A DNA stretch of 64,000 nt from Streptomyces thermodiastaticus (lineage in GTDB: Bacteria > Actinomycetota > Actinomycetes > Streptomycetales > Streptomycetaceae), in NCBI RefSeq assembly GCF_014656135.1, contig NZ_BNBV01000015.1:79071-143070 (forward strand), read 5' to 3'. Position 1 is the stretch's first letter. Every line of letters begins with the position of its first letter. Both the position numbers and the translations under genes were made by a program. The notes beneath the pieces are model-generated. The model did no database searches. It saw nothing but the letters and a program-made list of their open reading frames with translations, and was not told where the DNA came from. Positions 31,622-39,727 of the stretch are shown one piece after another.

Positions 31622-32313
31622 TTCCCGGCCCGCTTCTCCTCGACGAGGGTGACGACGCACTCGATGACCTGCGGCAGGGTCAGGTCGGTGGTGTCCACCT
31701 CGATCGCGTCCTCGGCCTTGGCCAGCGGCGAGGTCTTGCGGCTGGAGTCGGCCGCGTCCCGCTTGATCAGGGCCTCGCGGGTGGAGTGCAGGTCGGCGCC
31801 CTTCAGCTCGCCGCTGCGGCGGGCGGCACGGGCCTCCGGGGAAGCGGTGAGGAAGATCTTCAGGTCGGCGTCCGGCAGCACGGTGGTACCGATGTCGCGG
31901 CCCTCCACGACGATGCCGTTCTCGGCGGCCGCGGCCAGGGAACGCTGCAGCTCGGTGATCCGCGCCCGCACCTCCGGGACCGCGCTGACGGCACTGACCC
32001 TGTCGGTGACCTCCTGGGTGCGGATCGGGCCGGAGACGTCCACGCCGTCGACGGTGATCGTCGGGTTGGCCGGGTCGGTGCCGGAGACGATCTCGGGCTT
32101 GCCGGCCACGGCGGCGATCGCGGTGGGGTCGTCGATGTCGATTCCGTTGGTCACCATCCACCAGGTGATCGCCCGGTACTGGGCTCCGGTGTCCAGGTAG
32201 CGCAGGCCGAGCTGCGCGGCCACGGCTTTCGACGTGCTCGACTTGCCCGTGCCGGACGGGCCGTCGATGGCGACGATCACGGGCTGGGCGGTCCGGGCGG
32301 CGCCGTTGTCCAC
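31618..32313 (-). CDS. cmk: Cytidylate kinase
   Basis: This is a 231-residue P-loop kinase. The nucleotide loop is IAIDGPSGTGKSSTSKAVA, the CMP region is YLDTGAQYRAIT, and GIVVEGRDIGTTVLPDADLKIFLTAS and LIKRDAADSSRKTSPL complete the CMP-specific and lid regions. It phosphorylates CMP/dCMP. GTG 32313 has AAGG upstream and gives VDNGAARTAQPVIVAIDG; longer in-frame starts up to 32460 lack support. Confidence 0.95.
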   Translation of the reverse strand: MDNGAARTAQPVIVAIDGPSGTGKSSTSKAVAAQLGLRYLDTGAQYRAITWWMVTNGIDIDDPTAIAAVAGKPEIVSGTDPANPTITVDGVDVSGPIRTQEVTDRVSAVSAVPEVRARITELQRSLAAAAENGIVVEGRDIGTTVLPDADLKIFLTASPEARAARRSGELKGADLHSTREALIKRDAADSSRKTSPLAKAEDAIEVDTTDLTLPQVIECVVTLVEEKRAGK

Positions 32314-32470
32314 AGCAGGGCACCTTCCTGGTGAAGGGTGACGGATGGGTGTGCGGGCCGCCGGCTCGTGGGGCGCCCCGCACAAGGTTACTGGTTGTGC
32401 GGACACCTCCCCACGGGTGGCGGTCCCGGCCCGTGTGCGCGGCGCCGCGGGGGACGGCACCGGCCGCCGT

Positions 32471-33556
32471 CTACTGGCGCAGCGCCCAGCCGCGGTCCCG
32501 CAGGGCGGCCGAGAGCACGGGAACGGCCTTCGGTTCCACCATGAGCTGCACCAGGCCGGCCTGCTGCCCGGTCGCGTGCTCGATCCGCACGTCCTCGATG
32601 TTGATCCCGGCCGCCCCCGCGTCGGCGAAGATGCGGGCCAGCTGGCCGGGCTGGTCGTCGATGAGGACGGCGACGACCTCGTAGGAGCGCGGCGCCGAGC
32701 CGTGCTTGCCGGGGACGCGGACCCGTCCGGCGTTGCCCCGCCGCAGCAGCGACTCGATACCGCTGCTGCCCTCGCGGCGCTTGGCCTCGTCGGAGGACTC
32801 CAGCGCGCGCAGGGCCCGCACCGCGTCGTCCAGGTCGGCGGCGACGTCGGAGAGCAGGTCGGCGACCGGCCCGGGGTTGGCGGACAGGATGTCGATCCAC
32901 ATGCGCGGGTCGGAGGCGGCGATCCGGGTCACGTCCCGGATGCCCTGCCCGCACAGCCGCACCGCCGCCTCCTCGGCGTGCTCCAGGCGCGCGGCGACCA
33001 TGCTGGAGACCAGCTGCGGCATGTGGGAGACGAGCGCCACGGCACGGTCGTGGGCGTCGGCATCCATGACGACCGGAACCGCGCGGCAGAACGAAACCAG
33101 CTCCAGGGCGAGGTTGAGGACCTCGGTGTCGGTGTCCCGGGTGGGCGTGAGCACCCAGGGGCGGCCCTCGAAAAGATCGGCGCTGGCGGCCAGCGGCCCG
33201 GACTTCTCCCGGCCCGACATGGGGTGGGTGCCCAGGTAGCGGGTGAGGTCCAGGCCGAGCGCCTCCAGGTCGCGGCGCGGGCCGCCCTTGACGCTGGCGA
33301 CGTCGATGTAGCCGCGGGCCGTCTCGCGCCGCATGGCGTCGGCGAGCACGGCGGGCACGTGGGCGGGCGGCACGGCCACCACGGCCAGGTCGACCGGGCC
33401 GTCGGGCGCCGTGTCGGTCCCGGCGCCCAGCGCCGCGGCGGTACGGGCCTGCTCGGGGTCGTGGTCGGCCAGGTGCACGGTCACACCGCGCTGCGTCAGG
33501 GCAAGGGCGGCGGAGGTGCCGATGAGGCCGGTGCCGAGGACGAGTGCGGTTCTCAC
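32471..33556 (-). CDS. tyrA: Prephenate dehydrogenase with C-terminal ACT domain
   Basis: This is a 361-residue protein. The NAD-binding start is MRTALVLGTGLIGTSAALAL; the catalytic region has GTHPMSGREKSG and SHMPQLVSS. The C-terminal ACT domain (YEVVAVLIDDQPGQLARIFADAGAAGINIEDVRIEH) should give feedback control by tyrosine. It converts prephenate to 4-hydroxyphenylpyruvate. GTG 33556 overlaps the aroH stop (GTGA), so chorismate mutase and TyrA are coupled and carry out successive steps. Confidence 0.94.
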   Translation of the reverse strand: MRTALVLGTGLIGTSAALALTQRGVTVHLADHDPEQARTAAALGAGTDTAPDGPVDLAVVAVPPAHVPAVLADAMRRETARGYIDVASVKGGPRRDLEALGLDLTRYLGTHPMSGREKSGPLAASADLFEGRPWVLTPTRDTDTEVLNLALELVSFCRAVPVVMDADAHDRAVALVSHMPQLVSSMVAARLEHAEEAAVRLCGQGIRDVTRIAASDPRMWIDILSANPGPVADLLSDVAADLDDAVRALRALESSDEAKRREGSSGIESLLRRGNAGRVRVPGKHGSAPRSYEVVAVLIDDQPGQLARIFADAGAAGINIEDVRIEHATGQQAGLVQLMVEPKAVPVLSAALRDRGWALRQ

Positions 33557-33915
33557 TGGGCGATGTCCTTGCGCAGAGCGGCGGCCGCACCGAGGTAGAC
33601 GTGGGCGATCCCGGAGCGGGGCTTGTCGGACTCGACGTGCGCCAGGATGCGGACCACACGGGGCATGGCCCCCTCGACGTCCAGTTCCTGGGCGCAGATG
33701 AGCGGCACGTCCGTGATGCCGAGCCTGCGCGCGGCGGCCGCCGGGAAGTCGCTGTGCAGGTCGGGCGTGGCGGTGAACCAGATGCTGATCAGGTCGTCCG
33801 TGCTCAGGCCGTTGCGTTCCAGTACGGCGGTCAGCAGGGCTCCCACCTGCTCGCCCATGTGACCGGCTTCGTCCCGCTCCAGCTGGACGGCCCCGCGGAC
33901 CGCTCGTACCGCCAC
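33553..33915 (-). CDS. aroH: Chorismate mutase, AroH (trimeric barrel) type
   Basis: This is a 120-residue monofunctional chorismate mutase of the B. subtilis AroH fold. VRAVRGAVQLERDE holds the first active-site Arg. FTATPDLHSDFPAAAARRLG, CAQELDVEGAMPRVVRIL (Glu and Arg of the active site) and HVYLGAA (Tyr) follow the family in order. It turns chorismate to prephenate for tyrosine and phenylalanine. GTG 33915 is preceded by GAGGAG. Confidence 0.93.
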   Translation of the reverse strand: MAVRAVRGAVQLERDEAGHMGEQVGALLTAVLERNGLSTDDLISIWFTATPDLHSDFPAAAARRLGITDVPLICAQELDVEGAMPRVVRILAHVESDKPRSGIAHVYLGAAAALRKDIAQ

Positions 33916-33991
33916 GGTGCTGCTCCTCGCTGATCGTGCTGGGGTGTCGGCGTCCAGCCTAGTCACCTCCCGGAGGGCGGGCGTGCGCCGA

Positions 33992-34043
33992 CCGCCTGCC
34001 GGGACACCGGGCCGTGGACACCGGCCGCCTGCCGGGACACCGG
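33992..34043. repeat. Direct repeat upstream of the Rieske gene
   Basis: A 20-bp sequence (CCGCCTGCCGGGACACCGGG) occurs at 33992-34011 and again at 34024-34043, 32 bp apart. The interval between the aroH and Rieske promoters is otherwise non-coding. Confidence 0.6.
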
Positions 34044-34216
34044 GAGCGTGCGCCGGACGGGACCGGCGGTTGCGGCCCTGGGGACGCCGGGCGCCTTCGA
34101 CACAACCCGAGTCCGATTTGCTCGGATTTCCTTCGTCTTGGGCTTTTTCGATGCCAAGATGCTGATCGTTCCACTCGGAGCGATCTTCCTCTCCCGGCAT
34201 CTGACGGAGTGACGGC

Positions 34217-34672
34217 ATGACTCAGGGTTCGACCCGGCGCATGGTTCTCGCGACGGGCGCGGCGGCGCTCGTCGCCGGCTGCAGCGGCACGGACACGGAC
34301 GGCGGCAGCTCGGCCGCGACCTCCTCCGCTCCGGCCGCCGCGGACAGGCAGGCGGCGCCCGCTCAGACGCGCGGGGTGGCCGCCGGCGAGGAGCTGGGGC
34401 GCACCGTGGACATCCCCGTCGGCGGCGGCAAGGTGTTCGCCGCGCAGAAGGTCGTCGTCACCCAGCCGAAGGCCGGTGAGTTCAAGGCGTTCTCCGCGGT
34501 CTGCACCCACCAGGGCTGTACCGTGAACCGGGTGGTGAACGGTGCCATCGAGTGCCCCTGTCACGGCAGTGCGTTCCGCGCCGAGGACGGCACGGTCAGC
34601 CGGGGGCCGGCGCAGCAGCCGCTGGAGGCGAAGCGCATCACCGTGTCGGGCGGCACCGTCCGCCTGACCTGA
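34217..34672 (+). CDS. Rieske [2Fe-2S] Tat lipoprotein
   Basis: This is a 151-residue protein. A twin-arginine start (STRRMVLATGAAALVAGCSG) includes a lipobox Cys near residue 22, so it is probably exported folded with its cluster and anchored outside. A Ser/Ala-rich linker is followed by a Rieske domain with CTHQGC (about 96-101) and CPCHGSAF (about 114-121), which give the 2 Cys/2 His ligands. Electron transfer outside the membrane is likely; the partner is unknown. A locally AT-rich promoter region lies at 34110-34160. Confidence 0.9.
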   Translation: MTQGSTRRMVLATGAAALVAGCSGTDTDGGSSAATSSAPAAADRQAAPAQTRGVAAGEELGRTVDIPVGGGKVFAAQKVVVTQPKAGEFKAFSAVCTHQGCTVNRVVNGAIECPCHGSAFRAEDGTVSRGPAQQPLEAKRITVSGGTVRLT

Positions 34673-34688
34673 GCCGCGGCCTGTGTGA

Positions 34689-34714
34689 CCGCCGCCCGGC
34701 GCGCCGGGCGGCGG
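34689..34714. terminator. Bidirectional palindrome between Rieske gene and rluB
   Basis: A perfect 26-bp palindrome, CCGCCGCCCGGCG joined to CGCCGGGCGGCGG, lies between the convergent genes and should act as a terminator for both. Confidence 0.65.
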
Positions 34715-34732
34715 CTCCAGCATGCCGTGGGC

Positions 34733-35791
34733 CTAGAGGTCGACGGCCTTCATCAGCATGCCGACCTCGGTGTTGGACAGGCGGCGCAGCCAGCCGGACT
34801 TCTGGTCGCCGAGGGTGATCGGACCGAAGGCGGTGCGCACCAGGCGGTCCACCGGGAAGCCCACGGCGGCGAGCATGCGGCGGACGATGTGCTTGCGGCC
34901 CTCGTGCAGGGTCACCTCGACGAGGTAGTTCTTGCCGGTCTGCTCCACGACCCGGAAGTGGTCCGCGCGCGCGTAGCCGTCGTCCAGCTGGACACCGTCC
35001 TTGAGCCGCTTGCCCAGGTCGCGCGGGATGGGGCCGACGATGTGCGCGAGGTAGGTCTTGCGCACGCCGTACCGGGGGTGGGTGAGGCGGTGGGCCAGCT
35101 CGCCGTGGTTGGTGAGCAGGATCACGCCCTCGGTCTCGGTGTCCAGCCGGCCGACGTGGAACAGCCGCGTCTCGCGGTTGGTCACGTAGTCGCCGAGGCA
35201 CTGCCGGCCCTCGGGATCCTCCATCGTCGACACCACGCCGGCGGGCTTGTTCAGCGCGAAGAACTGGTACGACTGCGTCGCCACCGTCAGGCCGTCGACC
35301 TTGATCTCGTCCTTGTCCGGGTCCACCCGGCGGCCCTGCTCCAGGACGATCTCGCCGTTGACCTCGACCCGCGCCTGCTCGATCAGCTCCTCGCAGGCGC
35401 GCCGGGAGCCGTAGCCGGCCCGGGCCAGCACCTTCTGCAGCCGCTCGCCCTCCTGCTCGGCGCCCGGGAAGGTCTTGGGCAGCTTGAGGTCCTTCTTGTC
35501 CGCGTAGCGTGCGCGGTTGCGTTCCTCGATCTGCGCCTCGTACTCGCGCGGGCGCGCGGGGGCCGTACGGCCCCGGTTCTTCTTGGCGCCCTGCGGGCCG
35601 CCCTTGGCGCCGCCGCGCGCCGAGGCGCCGCGCCCGGACTTGGGGCCGCTCTTGGCGGCGCCCGGGCCCACGTCGTAGCGGCGCTCCTCGGGGCGGGGCC
35701 TGCGGGGGCGGCCTTGCCCCTGCTTGTAGTCCCTGTTGTTGCCGGCTCCGCGGTAGTTACCGCGCCCGCCGCTCTTGCCGCTGCTTCGCAT
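34733..35791 (-). CDS. rluB: 23S rRNA pseudouridine synthase RluB-type
   Basis: This is a 352-residue protein. A long basic Gly/Arg/Lys-rich N-terminus (about 110 residues) precedes an S4 domain (ERLQKVLARAGYGSRRACEELIEQARVEVNGEIV). The catalytic domain follows: FALNKPAGVVSTMEDPEG, then the catalytic Asp in HVGRLDTETEGVILLTNHG, and LHEGRKHIVRRMLAAVG. It isomerises uridine in 23S rRNA. ATG 35791 shares one base with the scpB stop codon (TGATG), a tight coupling. Confidence 0.93.
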   Translation of the reverse strand: MRSSGKSGGRGNYRGAGNNRDYKQGQGRPRRPRPEERRYDVGPGAAKSGPKSGRGASARGGAKGGPQGAKKNRGRTAPARPREYEAQIEERNRARYADKKDLKLPKTFPGAEQEGERLQKVLARAGYGSRRACEELIEQARVEVNGEIVLEQGRRVDPDKDEIKVDGLTVATQSYQFFALNKPAGVVSTMEDPEGRQCLGDYVTNRETRLFHVGRLDTETEGVILLTNHGELAHRLTHPRYGVRKTYLAHIVGPIPRDLGKRLKDGVQLDDGYARADHFRVVEQTGKNYLVEVTLHEGRKHIVRRMLAAVGFPVDRLVRTAFGPITLGDQKSGWLRRLSNTEVGMLMKAVDL

Positions 35792-36489
35792 CAAAGTTCC
35801 GTCTGGTCGTCTTCGTCGTCGTCGGTGCCCGGAGTGCCCCGGAGCGGACCCGGCGCGTCATCGGGTGCGTCCGGGTCGAACGACGGCACCCCTTCCTGGG
35901 TCTCGGCCTCGATCTCCTCCGCCTCCGGCAGGAAGGGCGCGAGGTCCGGGAGCTCGTCCAAGCCGCGCAGGCCCATCCGCTCCAGGAAGTAGTTCGTCGT
36001 CCTGTACAGGATCGCACCTGTCTCGGGTTCCGTGCCCGCCTCCTCGACCAGACCGCGTTGCAGCAGGGTGCGCATCACACCGTCGCAGTTGACGCCGCGC
36101 ACGGCGGAGACCCGGCTGCGGCTGACCGGCTGGCGGTAGGCGACCACGGCGAGGGTCTCCAGCGCGGCCTGGGTGAGCCGGGCCTGCTGGCCGTCGAGCA
36201 CGAAGTTCTCCACGGCGTCGGCGTATGCGGGGCGGCTGTAGAAGCGCCAGCCGCCGGCGATGCGGCGCAGCTCGAAGCCGCGGCGCTGCACCGTGTACTC
36301 GTCGGCCAGCTCGCGCAGCGCGTCCGCGACCTGCCGGACGGGCCGCTGCACCGCCTTGGCCAGCCGTTCCTCGGTCACGGGTTCGTCCACGACCATGAGC
36401 ACCGCCTCCAGGGCGGGCTTCAGCTCGCGGCCGGGGGCGCCGGGCGGGTCCTGGGGGCGCTGCCCGGTGGTCTGCGTCTGCTCGCTCAC
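35791..36489 (-). CDS. scpB: Segregation and condensation protein ScpB
   Basis: This is a 232-residue protein with two winged-helix domains: LKPALEAVLMVVDEPVTEERLAKAV and LTQAALETLAVVAYRQPVSRSRVSAVRGVNCDGVMRTLLQRGLVEEAG. An acidic tail follows. It forms the SMC-ScpAB condensin with ScpA. GTG 36489 overlaps the scpA stop by 4 nt. The order scpA-scpB-rluB is conserved in many bacteria. Confidence 0.94.
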   Translation of the reverse strand: MSEQTQTTGQRPQDPPGAPGRELKPALEAVLMVVDEPVTEERLAKAVQRPVRQVADALRELADEYTVQRRGFELRRIAGGWRFYSRPAYADAVENFVLDGQQARLTQAALETLAVVAYRQPVSRSRVSAVRGVNCDGVMRTLLQRGLVEEAGTEPETGAILYRTTNYFLERMGLRGLDELPDLAPFLPEAEEIEAETQEGVPSFDPDAPDDAPGPLRGTPGTDDDEDDQTEL

Positions 36490-37619
36490 GCCTTCGTCTC
36501 CTCGGCCTGCTCCTGGTGCCCGGCCCCGTCCGGGGGCCGGGCGGCCGGACGGTCGAACTCGTCGGTCACCGCCGGTGTGCCGTCACCGTCGCCGCCGGTC
36601 CACCGTACGGTCAGCTCGCCCAGCGCCGTCTGTTGCTCCAGGGCGACGGCCTTCTCCCGGTACAGCTCCAGCAGCGCCAGGAAGCGGGCCACGACGGTGA
36701 GGGTGTCGTCGGTGTCCTCGACCAGGGTGCGGAAGGTGGCCTCGCCCAGCGAGCGCAGCCGTGCCACCACGACGGCCGCCTGCTCCTGCACGCTGACCAG
36801 CGGGGCGTGGATGTGGCCGACGTACACCTGGGGCGGGGGTTTGGGCTGCATCGCCTTGACGGCGAGCCTGGCGAACCCCTCGGGCCCGATGCTGATGACG
36901 ACCTCGGGCAGCAGCTCGGCGTGATGGGGTTCGAGGCCGACGGTGCGGGGGTGGCGGCGGGCCTCGTCCTGCAGGCGCTGCTCGAAGATCTCCGCGACCT
37001 GCTTGTACGCCCGGTACTGCAGCAGCCGCGCGAACAGCAGGTCGCGGGCCTCCAGCAGGGCCAGGTCGGCCTCGTCCTCCACCTCGGCGGCGGGCAGCAG
37101 CCGGGCCGCCTTGAGGTCCAGCAGGGTGGCGGCCACGACGAGGAACTCGGTGGTGCGGTCCAGGTCCCAGTCCGGCCCCATGGCGCGGATGTGCGCGATG
37201 AACTCGTCGGTGACCTTCGACAGCGCGACCTCGGTGACGTCCAGCTTGTGCTTGGAGATCAGCTGGAGCAGCAGGTCGAAGGGGCCTTCGAAGTTGTCCA
37301 GCCGCACGGTGAAGACCGCGCCGTCGTTCTCGCCTGCGGCCTCGCCGCCCGGCTCGGCCGGCCCGGCTCCCTGCCCGCCCGGCGGCACGGGTGCGCGCTG
37401 CGGCGCGGGCCCGGGCGGCGGCACGGCCGTCGGCCCGGGCGCGGTCACGCGGGAGGGCGTCGCCTCCTGCGGCGCCGGCACCGAAGTCCGCTCGGCGGTC
37501 GTCGCGGCCGGCTCCGCGCCGGCCGCGGGCGACTCGGCGCGGAGCGCGGCGGCGAACGGGCCTCTGCCCAGCGGGCGGCGCCGGCCGGGGGCGGAGGCGG
37601 AAGGGTCGTTCGAGGTCAT
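36486..37619 (-). CDS. scpA: Segregation and condensation protein ScpA (kleisin)
   Basis: This is a 377-residue protein. The kleisin N-terminal domain starts FTVRLDNFEGPFDLLLQLISKHKLDVTEVALSKVTDEFI and continues TEFLVVAATLLDLKAARLLP. The C-terminal winged helix is FLALLELYREKAVALEQQTALGELTV. The first 100 or so residues are a Pro/Ala-rich extension beyond the usual length of about 250. It bridges SMC heads with ScpB in chromosome compaction. Confidence 0.93.
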   Translation of the reverse strand: MTSNDPSASAPGRRRPLGRGPFAAALRAESPAAGAEPAATTAERTSVPAPQEATPSRVTAPGPTAVPPPGPAPQRAPVPPGGQGAGPAEPGGEAAGENDGAVFTVRLDNFEGPFDLLLQLISKHKLDVTEVALSKVTDEFIAHIRAMGPDWDLDRTTEFLVVAATLLDLKAARLLPAAEVEDEADLALLEARDLLFARLLQYRAYKQVAEIFEQRLQDEARRHPRTVGLEPHHAELLPEVVISIGPEGFARLAVKAMQPKPPPQVYVGHIHAPLVSVQEQAAVVVARLRSLGEATFRTLVEDTDDTLTVVARFLALLELYREKAVALEQQTALGELTVRWTGGDGDGTPAVTDEFDRPAARPPDGAGHQEQAEETKA

Positions 37620-37638
37620 GGCCTCCGCAGGCTACCGG

Positions 37639-38184
37639 CTAGCGCCCACGCAGCCGGCGCACGAGGATGCTGGCGTCCCCGCGGGTCTCCAGGTCGGCGA
37701 GGACCACGGCGACGGCCTCGCGGACGATGCGGCCGCGGTCGACGGCGAGGCCGTGTTCGCCGCGGAGCACCAGGCGGGCGTGCTCCAGGTCCATCAGCTC
37801 CTCGGCGGAGACATAGACCGTGATCTTCTCGTCGTGCCGTTCGCGTCCGCTGGGCCGGCGGGTCGCGGCCCGGCCGCGCTTGCGCGGAGCGACGGCGGCC
37901 GGTGTCTCGGGCACGGCCTGGCGTCGCGCGGGGCGCTCCGCGGTGCGGCTGCGGGGCTCCGTCGTGTCGGCCGGCTGGGCGGCGGCGTGTTCCGCGCCGT
38001 CACCGTCACCGCCGCGTGCGGGGACCGCCTGCGGGGCGTCGTCGCCGGTCGCGGCCGCCGGGTCGCTCTCCCCTGCGGGGGCGGGCACCCGGGCCTCGCC
38101 GGGGGTCTGGCGCCGGGGAGTGGACGCCTGGAGCGACATCCCCCCTGTCGTGCGGAAGAGTTCGTCGGCTCCGGGCAGACTCAC
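37639..38184 (-). CDS. ParA-associated protein, possible DNA-binding (RHH-like) C-terminus
   Basis: This is a 181-residue protein (185 if GTG 38196 is used). The N-terminal 110 residues are disordered (Ala/Pro/Arg-rich). The C-terminal part, KITVYVSAEELMDLEHARLVLRGEHGLAVDRGRIVREAVAVVLADLE, begins with a beta strand followed by two helices, as in ribbon-helix-helix or ParG-type centromere binders. Its GTG (38184) overlaps the parA stop (GTGA). Position and fold suggest a partner of this ParA, but that is inference. Confidence 0.65.
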   Translation of the reverse strand: MSLPGADELFRTTGGMSLQASTPRRQTPGEARVPAPAGESDPAAATGDDAPQAVPARGGDGDGAEHAAAQPADTTEPRSRTAERPARRQAVPETPAAVAPRKRGRAATRRPSGRERHDEKITVYVSAEELMDLEHARLVLRGEHGLAVDRGRIVREAVAVVLADLETRGDASILVRRLRGR

Positions 38185-39359
38185 TCGGCGTGACACCGGG
38201 CGAGCACCTCCCTGGCGAGCTGGCGGTAGGCGGCGGCACCGACGGAGTTGGAGGCGTAGGTGGTGATCGGCTCACCGGCGACCGTGGTCTCCGGGAAGCG
38301 GACCGTGCGCCCGATGACCGTGTGGTAGACGTGGTCGTCGAACGCCTCGACCACACGGGCCAGCACCTCGCGGCTGTGCACGGTGCGCGAGTCGTACATC
38401 GTGGCGAGGATCCCGTCGAGCTGCAGGTCGGGGTTGAGCCGCTCCTGCACCTTCTCGATCGTCTCGGTCAGCAGGGCGACGCCGCGGAGCGCGAAGAACT
38501 CGCACTCCAGCGGCACGATCACCTTGTGCGCCGCGGTGAGCGCGTTGACGGTGAGCAGGCCGAGCGAGGGCTGACAGTCGATGACGATGTAGTCGTAGTC
38601 GTCCATCAGCGGCTTGAGCGCGCGCTGCAGGGTCGACTCGCGGGCGACCTCGGAGACCAGCTGCACCTCGGCGGCCGACAGGTCGATGTTGCTGGGCAGC
38701 AGGTCCATGTTGGGGACCGCCGTCTTCAGCAGGACCTCGTCGGCGGACATGCCCCGCTCCATGAGCAGGTTGTAGACCGTCAGGTCCAGCTCCATGGGGT
38801 TGACGCCGAGACCGACCGACAGCGCGCCCTGCGGGTCGAAGTCCACGAGCAGCACGCGCCGGCCGTACTCCGCGAGCGCGGCACCCAGGTTGATGGTCGA
38901 CGTCGTCTTGCCGACGCCGCCCTTCTGGTTGCACATGGCGATGATCGTCGCGGGGCCGTGCTCGGTCAGCGGGCCCGGGATGGGGAAGTACGGCAAGGGG
39001 CGTCCGGTCGGGCCGATGCGCTCACGACGCTGGCGGGCGGCGTCGGGTGCGAGGGTGGCCGCGTACTCGGGGTCGGGCTCGTACTCGGCGTCGGGGTCGT
39101 AGAAGTGCCCGTCGGGCAGGTCGTCGTAGTCGGCGAAGTGGTCGTGGGGCGCGCCACTTCCGTCGCCGGCCATGGCGTTCACGTGATGGCCATCCATGCT
39201 CTGGTGTGCTGACGGGGTCACCCCTGTCACCTGGTGACCCTGGTGGGCTGCGAAGGTGCGCACTGCGACGGAGCCGACAGCCTCGAGCCGCGAGGGCGCC
39301 TGGCCCCGCATCGGCGTTCCTGGTTGACCACCCCCGGGAGTAAATGTCGACTCATTCAC
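38181..39359 (-). CDS. ParA family chromosome-partitioning ATPase
   Basis: This is a 392-residue protein. A long acidic/His-containing N-terminus (about 135 residues) precedes the deviant Walker A AMCNQKGGVGKTTSTINLGAAL (about 141-162). Walker A' is RVLLVDFDPQGALSVGLG and Walker B is YDYIVIDCQPSLGLLTVNAL. It is a paralogue to the oriC-linked ParA, set in the scpAB neighbourhood as in mycobacteria (Rv1708). GTG 39359 is the first good start. A possible role is linking DNA-bound ATPase patterning to condensin loading; that is not shown by sequence alone. Confidence 0.88.
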   Translation of the reverse strand: MNESTFTPGGGQPGTPMRGQAPSRLEAVGSVAVRTFAAHQGHQVTGVTPSAHQSMDGHHVNAMAGDGSGAPHDHFADYDDLPDGHFYDPDAEYEPDPEYAATLAPDAARQRRERIGPTGRPLPYFPIPGPLTEHGPATIIAMCNQKGGVGKTTSTINLGAALAEYGRRVLLVDFDPQGALSVGLGVNPMELDLTVYNLLMERGMSADEVLLKTAVPNMDLLPSNIDLSAAEVQLVSEVARESTLQRALKPLMDDYDYIVIDCQPSLGLLTVNALTAAHKVIVPLECEFFALRGVALLTETIEKVQERLNPDLQLDGILATMYDSRTVHSREVLARVVEAFDDHVYHTVIGRTVRFPETTVAGEPITTYASNSVGAAAYRQLAREVLARCHAE

Positions 39360-39611
39360 AAGTCGTCCTACCTCCTTGGTGACCAGGAAACTTCTAGACA
39401 GGTCAGCGTGGCACCATGCCGACGGTTGGCGACTCTATGGCGTGTCGGCCGTCCGCAGCAACACAATCCGCCGGACCCGGCCCGATGTGTCGGCAATGAA
39501 ACATCCCCCTGTCAAGGGCGTACGACCGTCGCACAGCAGGTTTCACCGGTGCGTGAATCGGTCGAAGCGTGCTTTCGCCGCGAGTTGGCCTAGTGCGGCG
39601 AAGTGACCATA
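39360..39611. other. Gene-free promoter region of the parA operon
   Basis: No gene is seen. The AT-richer stretches 39375-39425 and 39450-39500 probably contain the parA promoter on the minus strand. The interval ends at the terminator at 39612. Confidence 0.45.
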
Positions 39612-39658
39612 CACACATCCGGCCGGACCTTGCGGGACAAGGTCCGGCCGGATGTGTG
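39612..39658 (-). terminator. Very strong terminator of ald (21-bp perfect stem)
   Basis: CACACATCCGGCCGGACCTTG (39612-39632) and its exact complement (39638-39658) surround the 5-nt loop CGGGA. It lies 70 nt past the ald stop on the minus strand and also shields the parA promoter. Confidence 0.85.
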
Positions 39659-39727
39659 GCGTTGACGACACGTGTTGACGTATCGCCTTGTCTGCGACGG
39701 GGATTGACGCCGTCGCGGGCGCGCGGG

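Noticed and set aside
39612..39658. The 21-bp perfect inverted repeat as a transposon end or attachment site
   Set aside because: It is one hairpin with a 5-nt loop right after ald, with no second copy, target duplication or transposase; a terminator explains it.
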